Of a stretch of 64,000 bases of DNA, positions 49,458 to 63,060 are shown piece after piece. Location: positions 682,001 to 746,000 of the forward strand of contig JAWQEG010000491.1 of the NCBI GenBank assembly GCA_033782935.1, read 5' to 3'. This DNA is from Petrolisthes cinctipes (lineage: Eukaryota; Arthropoda; Malacostraca; Decapoda; Porcellanidae). The notes beneath the pieces are model-generated. The model had not been told where the DNA came from. It did no database searches and was given only the letters and a program-made list of their open reading frames with translations. The first letter of the stretch is position 1. Each line of letters starts with the position of its first letter. The translations under genes and the position numbers were made by a program.

Positions 49458-51740
49458 TTTTGATCATGTTTTGGGTCTGTATCTTGAAAAAATTCTTGCA
49501 AGGAGTAGGCATGTTCAGATCGCTTCTCGGACCCAAAAACATTGAATTTTCGGGTGTTTTGAGCCTGAATTTGAGATATAAACGGGTACAGAAGATGCAT
49601 GCACATATTGACTTTTTGCACCTAAAATATGGATTTTGAGCATGTTTTGGGACTGTATCTTGAAAACATTCTAGCAAGAAGTAGGCATGTACAGATTGCT
49701 TCTGGGACCCAAAAATATCGAATTTTCGAATGTTTTGAACCTGAATTTGGGATATAGACGGGTACAGAAGATGCATAGACATTTTGACTTTGGGCAGCTA
49801 AAATATCGATTTTCAGCATGTTTTAGGCATGTATTTTGAAAATACTCTGAGACGGAGTATGCATGTACAGATGGCTTTTGGGACCCAAAAATATCGAATA
49901 TTCGGGTGTTTTGAGTCTGAATTTGAGATATAAACGGGTACAGAAGATGCATGCACATATCGACTTTAGGCACCCAATATATCGATTTTGAGCATACTTT
50001 GGGCCTGTATTTTTAAAATACTCTAACACGGAGTAGACACGTACAGATCGCTTCTGGGACACAAAAATATCGAATTTTTGGGTGTTTTGAGCCTGAATTT
50101 GAGATATAAACGGGTACAGAAGTTGCATGCACATAACGACTTTGGGCACCCAAAATATCGAATTTTAGCATGTTTTGGACCTATATTTTGAAAACATTCT
50201 AGCACTGAGTAGGCATGTACAGATCGCTTCTGGGACCCAAAAATATTGAATTTTCGGGGGTTTTGAGCCTGAATTTGAGATATAACCGGGTACAGAGAAT
50301 GCATACACATATTGACTTTGTGCACCTAAAATATTAAGTTTTTAGCATGTTTTGGGCCTGTACTTTAAAAACACTCTAACACGGAGTATGCATGTACAGA
50401 TCGCTTCTGGGACCCAAAAATATCGAATTTTCGGAGTTTTGAGCCTGAATTTGAGATATAAACGGGTACAGAAGATGCATGCACATATCGACTTTTTGCA
50501 CTTAATATCGATTTGGAGCATGTTTTGGGTCTGTATCTTAAAAACATTCTAGCAAGGAGTAGGCATGTACAGATCGCTTCTGGGACCCAAAAATATTGAA
50601 TTATCTGATGTTTTGAACCAGAATTAGGGATATACACGGGTACAGAAGATGCATACACATATTGACTTTGGGCACATAAAATATCGATTTTCAGCATGTT
50701 TTGGGGCTGTATTTTAAAAACACTCTAACACGGAGTATGCACGTACAGATCGCTTCTGGGACCCAAAAACATTGAATTTTCGGGTGTTTTGAGCATGAAT
50801 TTGAGATATAAACGGGTACAGAAGATGCATGCACATATCGACTTTGGGCACCTAAAATATCGATTTTGAGCATGTTTTGGGCCTGTATTTTGAAAATACT
50901 CAAACACGGTGTAGACATGTACAGATCGCTTCTGGGACACAAAAATATCGATTTTTTGGGTGTTTTGAGCCTGAATTTGAGATATAAACGGGTACAAAAG
51001 ATGCATGCACATATCGACTTTGGGACCCAAAATATCGATTTTTAGTATGTTTTGGGCCTATAATTTGAAAATATTCTAGCACTGAGTAGGCATGTACTAA
51101 TCGCTTCTGGGACCCAAAAATATCGAATTTTCGGGGGTTTTGAGCCTGAATTTGGGATATAACCGGGTACAGAGGATGCATGCACATATCGACTTTTTGC
51201 ACCTAAAATATCGATTTTGAGCATGTTTTGGGTCTGTATCTTGAAAACATTCTAGAAAGGAGTAGGCATGTACAGATCGCTTCTGGGACCCAAAAATACC
51301 GAATTTTCTGGTGTTTTGAACCTGAATTTGAGATATAAACGGATACATAAGATGCATACACATATTGACTTTGGGCAGCTAAAATATCGATTTTCAGCAT
51401 GTTTTGGGCCTGTATTTTAAAAACACTCTAACACGGAGTATGCATGTACAGATCGCTTCTGGGACCCAAAAACATTGAATTTTCGGGTGTTTTGAAACTG
51501 AATTTGAGATATAGACGGGTACAGAAGATGTATACACATATTGACTTTTGGCACATAAAATATAGATTTTCAGAATGTTTTAAGCCTGTATTTTGAAAAT
51601 ACTTTAACACGGAGAAGGCATGTACAGATCGCTTCTGGGACCCAAAAATATCGAATTTTCGGGTGTTTTGAGTTTGAATTTGAGATATAAACGGATACAG
51701 AAGATGAATGCACATATTGACTTTGGGCACCTAAAATATC
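49458..51740. repeat. Right-domain monomers related to the 56.8 and 62.1 kb blocks
   Basis: Monomers from about 49.6 to 51.2 kb follow the same order as 56.8-58.4 kb (offset about 7211 bp), beginning with the TTCGAATGTTTTGAACC unit near 49727. They also resemble part of 38.7-39.7 kb. A short AGTTTTTAGCATG variant lies near 50337. All are full length apart from small indels. No gene is present. Confidence 0.87.
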
Positions 51741-53147
51741 GATTTTGAGCATGTTTTGGGCCTGTATTTTGAAAATACTGTACCACGGAGTAGGCATGTA
51801 CAGATCGCTCCTGGGACCCAAAAATATCTAATTTTCAGGTGTTTTGAACCTGAATTTGGGATATAGACGGATACAGAAGATGTATGCACATATTGACTTT
51901 TGGCACCTAAAATATCGATTTTGAGCATATTTTGGACTTGTATTTTGAAAATACTCTAACACGGAGTAGGCATGTACAGATCGCTATTGGGACCCAAAAA
52001 TATCGAATTTTCGGGTGTTTTGAGCCTGAATTTGAGATATAAACGGGTACAGAAGATGCATGCGCATATCGACTTTTTGCACCTAAAATATCGATTTTGA
52101 GCATGTTTTGGGTCTGTATCTTGAAAACATTCTAGCAAGAAGTAGGCATGTACAGATTGCTTCTGGGACCCAAAAATATCGAATTTTCGAATGTTTTGAA
52201 CCAGAATTAGGGATATAGACGGGTACAGAAGATGCATACACATATTGACTTTAGGCAGCTAAAATATAGATTTTCAGCATGCTTTAGGCTTGTATTTTGA
52301 AAATACTCTATCACGGAGTATGCATGTACAGATGGCTTTTGGGACCCAAAAATATCAATTATTCGGGTGTTTTGAGTCTGAATTTATGATATAAACGGGT
52401 ACAGAAGATGCATGCACTTATCGACTTTGGGCACCCAATATATCGATTTTGAGCATGTTTTGGGCCTGTATTTTTTAAATACTCTAACACGGAGTAGACA
52501 CGTACAGATCGCTTCTGGGAACAAAAATATCGAATTTTTGAGTGTTTTGAGCCTAAATTTGAGATATAAACGGGTACAGAAGATGCATGCACATATCGAC
52601 TTTTGGCACCCAAAATATCGATTTTGAGCATGTTCTGATCCTATATATTGAAAAAATTCTAGCACTGAGTAGGCATGTACAGATCGCTTCTGGAAACCAA
52701 AAATATTGAATTTTCGGGTGTTTTGAGCCTGAATTTGAGATATAACCGGGTACAGAGAATGCATACACATATTGACTTTGTGCACCTAAAATATCAATTT
52801 TCAGCATGTTTTGGGCCTGTATTTTAAAAACACTCAAACACGGAGTATGCATGTACAGATGGCTTTTGGGACCAAAAAATATCGAATATTCTGGTGTTTT
52901 GAGTCTGAATTTGGGATATAAATGGGTACAGAAGATGCATGCACATATCGACTTTGGGCACCTAAAATATCAATTTTGAGCATGTTTTGGGTCTGTATTT
53001 TGAAAACATTCTAGCACTGAGTATGCATGTACAGATCGCTTAAGGGACCCAAAAATATGGAATTTTCGGGTGTTTTGAGCTTGAATTTGAGATATAAACG
53101 GGTACAGAAAATGCATGCACATATCGGCTTTTTTCACCAAAAATATC
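51741..53147. repeat. 1407 bp HOR (8 monomers), copy 1
   Basis: The copy starts at GATTTTGAGCATGTTTTGGG followed by the ACTGTACCACGG half A, and recurs at 53148. Eight monomers of 176 would be 1408; one A is missing in CTGGGAACAAAAATATCG near 52517, where copy 2 has CTGGGAAACAAAAATATCG. Markers are AAAATATCTAATTTTCAGG and GCATGCTTTAGGC. Confidence 0.93.
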
Positions 53148-54555
53148 GATTTTGAGCATGTTTTGGGCCTGTATTTTGAAAATACTGTACCACGGAGTAG
53201 GCATGTACAGATCGCTCCTGGGACCCAAAAATATCTAATTTTCAGGTGTTTTGAACCTGAATTTGGGATATAGACGGATACAGAAGATGTATGCACATAT
53301 TGACTTTTGGCACCTAAAATATCGATTTTGAGCATATTTTGGACTTGTATTTTGAAAATACTCTAACACGGAGTAGGCATGTACAGATCGCTATTGGGAC
53401 CCAAAAATATCGAATTTTCGGGTGTTTTGAGCCTGAATTTGAGATATAAACGGGTACAGAAGATGCATGCGCATATCGACTTTTTGCACCTAAAATATCG
53501 ATTTTGAGCATGTTTTGGGTCTGTATCTTGAAAACATTCTAGCAAGAAGTAGGCATGTACAGATTGCTTCTGGGACCCAAAAATATCGAATTTTCGAATG
53601 TTTTGAACCAGAATTAGGGATATAGACGGGTACAGAAGATGCATACACATATTGACTTTAGGCAGCTAAAATATAGATTTTCAGCATGCTTTAGGCTTGT
53701 ATTTTGAAAATACTCTATCACGGAGTATGCATGTACAGATGGCTTTTGGGACCCAAAAATATCGATTATTCGGGTGTTTTGAGTCTGAATTCATGATATA
53801 AACGGGTACAGAAGATGCATGCACTTATCGACTTTGGGCAACCAATATATCGATTTTGAGCATGTTTTGGGCCTGTATTTTTTAAATACTCTAACACGGA
53901 GTAGACACGTACAGATCGCTTCTGGGAAACAAAAATATCGAATTTTTGAGTGTTTTGAGCCTAAATTTGAGATATAAACGGGTACAGAAGATGCATGCAC
54001 ATATCGACTTTTGGCACCCAAAATATCGATTTTGAGCATGTTCTGAGCCTATATATTGAAAAAATTCTAGCACTGAGTAGGCATGTACAGATCGCTTCTG
54101 GAAACCAAAAATATTGAATTTTCGGGTGTTTTGAGCCTGAATTTGAGATATAACCGGGTACAGAGAATGCATACACATATTGACTTTGTGCACCTAAAAT
54201 ATCAATTTTCAGCATGTTTTGGGCCTGTATTTTAAAAACACTCAAACACGGAGTATGCATGTACAGATGGCTTTTGGGACCAAAAAATATCGAATATTCT
54301 GGTGTTTTGAGTCTGAATTTGGGATATAAATGGGTACAGAAGATGCATGCACATATCGACTTTGGGCACCTAAAATATCAATTTTGAGCATGTTTTGGGC
54401 CTGTATTTTGAAAACATTCTAGCACTGAGTATGCATGTACAGATCGCTTAAGGGACCCAAAAATATGGAATTTTCGGGTGTTTTGAGCTTGAATTTGAGA
54501 TATAAACGGGTACAGAAAATGCATGCACATATCGGCTTTTTTCACCTAAAATATC
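53148..54555. repeat. 1407/1408 bp HOR, copy 2
   Basis: Second copy of the octamer, with scattered substitutions such as GGGCAACCAATATATCG near 53837 for GGGCACCCAATATATCG. It ends at about 54555, where ATTTTGATCATGCTTTGGG replaces the expected ATTTTGAGCATGTTTTGGG. Confidence 0.92.
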
Positions 54556-55319
54556 GATTTTGATCATGCTTTGGGTCTGTATCTTGAAAAAATTCTTGCA
54601 AGGAGTAGGCATGTACAGATCGCTTCTTGGACCCAAAAACATTGAATTTTCGGGTGTTTTGAGCCTGAATTTGAGATATAAACGGGTACAAAAGATGAAT
54701 GCACATATCGACTTTGGGCAGCTAAAATATCGATTTTGGGCATCTTTTGGGTCTGTATTTTGAAAATACTCAAACACGGTGTAGACATGTACAGATCGCT
54801 TCTGGGACACAAAAATATCGATTTTTTGGGTGTTTTGAGCCTGAATTTGAGATATAAACGGGTACAGAAGATGCATGCACATATCGACTTTGGCACCCAA
54901 AATATCGATTTTTAGTATGTTTTGGGCGTATAATTTGAAAATATTCTAGCACTGAGTAGGCATGTACAGATCGCTTCTGCGACCCAAAAATGTCGAATTT
55001 TCGGGGGTTTTGAGCCAGAATTTGGGATATAACCGGGTACAGAGGATGCATGCAAATATCGACTTTTTGCACCTAAAATATCGATTTTGAGCATGTTTTG
55101 GGACTGTATTTTGAAAACATTCTAGCAAGGAGTAGGCATGTACAGATCGCTTCTGGGACCCAAAAATACCTAATTTTCTGGTGTTTTGAACCTGAATTTG
55201 GGATATACACGGGTACAGAAGATGCATACACATATTGACTTTGGGCACCTAAAATATAGATTTTCAGCATGTTTTGAGCCTGTATTTTGAAAATACTTTA
55301 ACACGGAGAAGGCATGTAC
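54556..55319. repeat. Right-domain monomers
   Basis: Full-length monomers linking two HOR blocks. They share order with parts of 36.2-36.6 and 38.2-38.5 kb, including GGGGGTTTTGAGCCAG and ATAACCGGGTACAGAGG. No gene is present. Confidence 0.87.
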
Positions 55320-57770
55320 AGATCGCTTCTGGGACACAAAAATATGAATTTTTTGGGTGTTTTGAGCCTGAATTTGAGATATAAACGGGTACAGAAGATG
55401 CATGCACATATCGCCTTTGGACACTTAAAATATCGATTTTTAGTATGTTTTGGGCCTGTATTTTAAAAATACTCTAACACGGAGTAGACATGTACAGATC
55501 GCTTTTGGGACCCAAAAATATCGAATTTTCGGGTGTTTTGAGCCTGAATTTGATATATAAACGGGTACAGAAGATGCATGCACATATCGACTTTTTGCAC
55601 CTAAAATATCGATTTTAATCTTGTTTTGGGTCTGTATCTTGAAAAAATTCTAGCAAGGAGTAGGCAAGTACAGATCGCTCCTGGGACCCAAAAATATCGA
55701 ATTTTCGGGTGTTTTGAACCTATATTTGGGATATAGACGGGTACAGAAGATGCATACACATATTGACTTTGGGCAGCTAAAATATCGATTTTCAGCATGT
55801 TTTAGGCTTGTATTTTGAAAATACTCTAACACGGAGTATGCATGTACAGATGGCTTTTGGGACCCAAAAATATCGATTATTCGGGTGTTTTGAGTCTGAA
55901 TTTATGATATAAACGGGTACAGAAGATGCATGCACATATCGACTTTGGGCACCCAAAATATTGATTTTTAGCATGTTCTGAGCCTATATTTTGAAAAAAT
56001 TCTAGCACTGAGTAGGCATATACAGATCGCTTCTGGGACCCAAAAATATTGAATTTTCGGGTGTTTTGAGCCTGAATTTGAGATATAACCGGGTACAGAG
56101 AATGCATACACATATTGACTTTTTGCACTTAAAATATCGATTTTGAGCATGTTTTGGGTCTGTATCTTGAAAACATTCTAGGAAGGAGTAGGCATGTACA
56201 GATCGCTTCTGGGACCCAAAAATATCGAATTTTCTGATGTTTTGAACCAGAATTAGGGATATACACGGGTACAGAAGATGCATACACATATTGACTTTGG
56301 GCACATAAAATATCGATTTTCATCATGTTTTGGGCCTTTAATTTAAAAACACTCTAACACGGAGTATGCACGTACAGATCGCTTCTGGGACACAAAAATA
56401 TCGATTTTTTGGGTGTTTTGAGCCTGAATTTGGGATATAACCGGGTACAGAGGATGCATGCACATATCGACTTTTTGCACCTAAAATATCGATTTTGAGC
56501 ATGTTTTGGGTCTGTATCTTGAAAACATTCTAGCAAGGAGTAGGCATGTACAGATCGCTTCTGGGACACAAAAATACCCAATTTTCTGGTGTTTTGAACC
56601 TGAATTTGGTATATACAGGGGTACAGAAGATGCATACACATATTGACTTTGGGCACCTAAAATATAGATTTTCAGCATGTTTTGAGCCTGTATTTTGAAA
56701 ATACTTTAACACGGAGAAGGCATGTACAGATCGCTTCTGGGACCCAAAAATATCGAATTTTCGGATGTTTTGAGCCTGAATTTGAGATATAAACGGGTAC
56801 AGAAGATGCATGCACATATCGACTTTTTGCACCTAAAATATCGATTTTGAGCATGTTTTGGGTCTGTATCTTGAAAACATTCTAGCAAGAAGTAGGCATG
56901 TACAGATTGCTTCTGAGACCCAAAAATATCGAATTTTCGAATGTTTTGAACCTGAATTTGGGATATAGACGGGTACAGAAGATGCATAGACATATTGACT
57001 TTGGGCAGCTAAAATATCGATTTTCAGCATGTTTTAAGCTTGTATTTTGAAAATACTCTGACACGGAGTATGCATGTACAGATGGTTTTTGGGACCCAAA
57101 AATATCGAATATTCGGGTGTTTTGAGTCTGAATTTGAGATATAAACGGGTACAGAAGATGCATGCACATATCGACTTTAGGCACCCAATATATCGATTTT
57201 GAGCATATTTTGGGCCTGTATTTTTAAAATACTCTAACACGGAGTAGACACGTACAGATCGCTTCTGGGACACAAAAATATCGATTTTTTGGGTGTTTTG
57301 AGCCTGAATTTAAGATATAAACGGGTACAGAAGTTGCATGCACATATCGACTTTGGGCACCCAAAATATCGATTTTTAGCATGTTTTGGACCTATATTTT
57401 GAAAACATTCTAGCACTGAGTAGGCATGTACAGATCGCTTCAGGGACCCAAAAATATTGAATTTTCGGGAGTTTTGAGCCTGAATTTGAGATATAACCGG
57501 GTACAGAGAATGCATACACATATTGACTTTGTGCACCTAAAATATCAATTTTTTAGCATGTTTTGGGCCTGTACTTTAAAAACACTCTAACACGGAGTAT
57601 GCATGTACAGATCGCTTATGGGACCCAAAAATATCGAATTTTCGGAGTTTTGAGCCTGAATTTGAGATATAAACGGGTACAGAAGATGCATGCACATATC
57701 GACTTTTTGCACTTAATTAAAATATCGATTTTGAGCATGTTTTGGGTCTGTATCTTAAAAACATTCTAGC
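55320..57770. repeat. Long-range 2.4 kb repeat, copy 1
   Basis: Corresponds to about 60787-63060. The offset is 5467 bp up to about 55930 (AATATGAATT at 55341 and 60808) and 5291 bp from about 56110 onward. The 176 bp difference is one monomer, about 55935-56110, that is present here and missing from copy 2. Confidence 0.9.
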
Positions 57771-60700
57771 AAGGAGTAGGCATGTACAGATCGCTTCTGG
57801 GACCCAAAAATATTGAATTTTCTGATGTTTTGAACCAGAATTAGGGATATACACGGGTACAGAAGATGCATACACATATTGACTTTGGGCACATAAAAAA
57901 TCGATTTTCAGCATGTTTTGGGCCTGTATTTTAAAAACACTCTAACACGGAGTATGCACGTACAGATCGCTTCTGGGACCCAAAAACTTTGAATTTTCGG
58001 GTGTTTTGAGCATGAATTTGAGATATAAACGGGTACAGAAGATGCATGCACATATCGACTTTGGGCACTTAAAATATCGATTTTGAGCATGTTATGGGCC
58101 TGTATTTTGAAAATACTCAAACACGGTGTAGACATGTACAGATCGCTTCTGGGACACAAAAATATCGATTTTTTGGGTGTTTTGAGCCTGAATTTGAGAT
58201 ATAAACGGGTACAGAAGATGCATGCACATATCGACTTTGGGACCCAAAATATCAATTTTTAGTATGTTTTGTTCGTATAATTTGAAAATATTCTAGCACT
58301 GAGTAGGCATGTACAGATCGCTTCTGCCATGGGACCCAAAAATATCGAATTTTCGGGGGTTTTGAGCCTGAATTTGGGATATAACCGGGTACAGAAGATG
58401 CATACACATATTAACTTTGGGCACCTAAAATATAGATTTTCAGCATGTTTTAAGCCTGTATTTTGAAAATACTTTAACACGGAGAAGGCATGTACAGATC
58501 GCTTCTTGGACCCAAAAAAATCGAATTTTCGGGTGTTTTGAGCCAGAATTTGAGATATAAACGGATACAGAAGATGCATGCACATATTGACTTTAGGCAA
58601 CTAAAATATCGATTTTGAGCATGTTTTGGGCCTGTATTTTGAAAATACTGTACCACGGAGTAGGCATGTACAGATCGCTTCTGGGACACAAAAATATTGC
58701 TTTTTTGGGTGTTTTGAGCCTGAATTTGAGATATAAACGAGTACAGAAGATGCATGCACATATCGACTTTGGACACCTAACATATCGATTTTTAGTATGT
58801 TTTGGGCCTGTATTTTAAAAATACTCTAACACGGAGTAGAGATGTACAGATCGCTTTTGGGACCCAAAAATATCGAATTTTTGGGTGTTTTGAGCCTGAA
58901 TTTGCGATATAAACGGATACAGAAGATGCATGCACATATCTACTTTTTGCACCTAAAACATCGATTTTGATCTTGTTTTGGGTCTGTATCTTGAACAAAT
59001 TCTAACAAGGAGTTGGCATGTACAGATCGCTCCTGGGACCCAAAAATATCGAATTTTCGGGTGTTTTGAACCTGAATTTGGGATATAGACGGATACAGAA
59101 GATGCATACACATATTGACTTTGGACACCTAAAATATAGATTTTCAGCATGTTTTGGGCCTGTAATTTGCAAATACTTTAACACGGAGTAGGCATGTACA
59201 GATCGCTTCTGGGACCCAAAAATATCGAATTTTCGGGTGTTTTGAGCCTAAATTTGAGATATAAACGGGTACAGAAGATGCATGCACATATCGACTTTCG
59301 ACACCTAAAATATCGATTTATAGCATGTTTTAAGCCTCTATTTTAAAAACATTCTAGCACTGAGTAGGCATGTGCAGATTGCTTAAGGGACCCAAAAATA
59401 TCGAATTTTCGGAGTTTTGAGCCTGAATTTGAGATATAAACGGGTACAGAAGATGCATACACATATCGACTTTTTGCACCTAAAATATCGATTTTGATCA
59501 TGTTTTGGGTCTGTATCTTGAAAAAATTCTAGCAAGGAGTAGGCATGTACAGATCGCTCCTGGGACCCACAAATATCGAATTTTCGGGAGTTTTGAGCCT
59601 GAATTTGAGATATAACCGGGTACAGAGAATGCATACACATATTGACTTTGTGCACCTAAAATATCAATTTTTTAGCATGTTTTGGGCCTGTATTTTAAAA
59701 ACACTCCAACACGGAGTATGCATGTACAGATCGCTTCTGGGACCCAAAAATATCGAATTTTCTGGTGTTTTGAACCAGAATTAGGGATATACACGGGTAC
59801 AGAAGATGCATACACATATTGACTTTGGGCACATAAAATATAGATTTTCAGCATGTTTTGGGCCTTTAATTTAAAAACACTCTAACACGGAGTATGCACG
59901 TACAGATCGCTTCTGGGACACAAAAATATCGATTTTTTGGGTGTTTTGAGCCTGAATTTGAGATATAAACGGGTACAGAAGATGCATGCACATATCGACT
60001 TTGGCACCCAAAATATCGATTTTTAGTTTGTTTTGGGCGTATAATTTTAAAATATTCTAGCACTGAGTAGGCATGTACAGATCGCTTTTGGAACCCAAAA
60101 ATATCGAATTTTCGGGGGTTTTGAGCCAGAATTTGGGATATAACCGGGTACAGAGGATGCATGCACATATCGACTTTTTGAACCTAAAATATCGATTTTG
60201 AGCATGTTTTGGGTCTGTATCTTGAAAACATTCTAGCAAGGAGTAGGCATGTACAGATCGCTTCTGGGACAAAAAAATACCGAATTTTCTGGTGTTTTGA
60301 ACCTGAATTTATTTGGGATATACACGTGTACAGAAGATGCATACACATATTGACTTTGTGCACCTAAAATATAGATTTTCAGCATGTTTTGAGCCTGTAT
60401 TTTGCAAATACTTTAACACAGAGAAGGCATGTACAGATCGCTTCTGGAACCCAAAAATATCGAATTTTCTGGTGTTTTGAGCCAGAATTTGGGATATAAA
60501 CGGGTACAGAGGATCCATGCACATATCGACTTTTTGCACCTAAAATATCGATTTTGAGCATGTTTTAAGCCTGTATTTTAAAAATACTCTAACACGGAGT
60601 AGACATGTACAGATCGCTTTTGGGACCCAAAAATATCTAATTTTCGGGTGTTTTGAGCCTGAATTTGATATATAAACGGGTACAGAAGATGCATGCATAT

Positions 60701-60786
60701 ATTGACTTTGGGCACCTAAAATATCGATTTTGAGCATGTTTTGGGCCTGTATTTTGAAAATACTGTACCACGGAGTAGGCATGTAC
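57771..60786. repeat. Right-domain monomers between the long-range repeat copies
   Basis: Full-length monomers with two unusual small insertions: CCATG at 58327-58331 inside CTTCTG/GGACCC, and a tandem ATTT at 60307-60314. Blocks shared with 41-43 kb and 50-51 kb are present. No gene is present. Confidence 0.87.
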
Positions 60787-63060
60787 AGATCGCTTCTGGG
60801 ACACAAAAATATGAATTTTTTGGGTGTTTTGAGCCTAAATTTGAGATATAAACGGGTACAGAAGATGCATGCACATATCGCCTTTGGACACTTAAAATAT
60901 CGATTTTTAGTATGTTTTGGGCCTGTATTTTAAAAATACTCTAACACGGAGTAGACATGTACAGATCGCTTTTGGGACCCAAAAATATCTAATTTTCGGG
61001 TGTTTTGAGCCTGAATTTGATATATAAACGGGTACAGAAGATGCATGCACATATCGACTTTTTGCACCTAAAATATCGATTTTAATCTTGTTTTGGGTCT
61101 GTATCTTGAAAAAATTCTAGCAAGGAGTAGGCATGTACAGATCGCTCCTGGGACCCAAAAATATCGAATTTTCGGGTGTTTTGAACCTGAATTTGGGATA
61201 TAGACGGGTACAGAAGATGCATACACATATTGACTTTGGGCAGCTAAAATATCGATTTTCAGCATGTTTTAGGCTTGTATTTTGAAAATACTCTAACACG
61301 GAGTATGCATGTACAGATGGCTTTTGGGACCGAAAAATATCGATTATTCGGGTGTTTTGAGTCTGAATTTATGATATAAACGGGTACAGAAGATGCATGC
61401 ACATATAGACTTTTTGCACTTAAAATATCGATTTTGAGCATGTTTTGGGTCTGTATCTTGAAAACATTCTAGGAAGGAGTAGGCATGTACAGATCGCTTC
61501 TGGGACCCAAAAATATCGAATTTTCTGATGTTTTGAACCAGAATTAGGGATATACACGGGTACAGAAGATGCATACACATATTGACTTTGGGCACATAAA
61601 ATATCGATTTTCATCATGTTTTGGGCCTTTAATTTAAAAACACTCTAACACGGAGTATGCACGTACAGATCGCTTCTGGGACACAAAAATATCGATTTTT
61701 TGGGTGTTTTGAGCCTGAATTTGGGATATACCCGGGTACAGAGGATGCATGCACATATCGACTTTTTGCACATAAAATATCGATTTTGAGCATGTTTTGG
61801 GTCTGTATCTTGAAAACATTCTAGCAAGGAGTAGGCATGTACAGATCGCTTCTGGGACCCAAAAATACCCAATTTTCTGGTGTTTTGAACCTGAATTTGG
61901 GATATACAGGGGTACAGAAGATGCATACACATATTGACTTTGGGCACCTAAAATATAGATTTTCAGCATGTTTTGAGCCTGTATTTTGAAAATACTTTAA
62001 CACGGAGAAGGCATGTACAGATCGCTTTTGGGACCCAAAAATATCGAATTTTCGGATGTTTTGAGCCTGAATTTGAGATATAAACGGGTACAGAAGATGC
62101 ATGCACATATCGACTTTTTGCACCTAAAATATCGATTTTGAGCATGTTTTGGATCTGTATATTGAAAACATTCTAGCAAGAAGTAGGCATTTACAGATTG
62201 CTTCTGGGACCCAAAAATATCGAATTTTCGAATGTTTTGAACCTGAATTTGGGATATAGACGGGTACAGAAGATGCATACACATATTGACTTTGGGCAGC
62301 TAAAATATCGATTTTCAGCATGTTTTAGGCTTGTATTTTGAAAATACTCTGACACGGAGTATGCATGTACAGATGGCTTTTGGGACCCAAAAATATCGAA
62401 TATTCGGGTGTTTTGAGTCTGAATTTGAGATATAAACGGGTACAGAAGATGCATGCACATATCGACTTTAGGCACCCAATATATCGATTTTGAGCATATT
62501 TTGGGCCTGTATTTTTAAAATACTCTAACACGAAGTAGACACGTACAGATCGCTTCTGGGACACAAAAATATCGAATTTTTGGGTATTTTGAGCCTGAAT
62601 TTGAGATATAAACGGGTACAGAAGTTGCATGCACATATCGACTTTGGGCACCCAAAATATCGATTTTTAGCATGTTCTGAGCCTATATTTTGAAAACATT
62701 CTAGCACTGAGTAGGCATGTACAGATCGCTTCTGGGACCCAAAAATATTGAATTTTCGGGAGTTTTGAGCCTGAATTTGAGATATAACCGGGTACAGAGA
62801 ATGCATACACATATTGACTTTGTGCACCTAAAATATTAATTTTTTAGCATGTTATGGGCCTGTTCTTTAAAAACACTCTAACACGGAGTATGCATGTACA
62901 GATCGCTTCTGGGACCCAAAAATATCGAATTTTCGGAGTTTTGAGCCAGAATTTGAGATATAAACGGGTACAGAAGATGCATGCACATATCGACTTTTTG
63001 CACTTAATTAAAATATCGATTTTGAGCATGTTTTGGGTCTGTATCTTGAAAACATTCTAG
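60787..63060. repeat. Long-range 2.4 kb repeat, copy 2 (one monomer deleted)
   Basis: Follows copy 1 in order. Near 61400 GCATGCACATATAGACTTTT joins directly to the TTGCACTTAAAATATCG monomer, skipping one 176 bp unit. Correspondence ends near 63060, where CTACTGGGACCC and TTCTGGTGTTTTGAACC appear instead of the sequence of copy 1. Confidence 0.9.
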
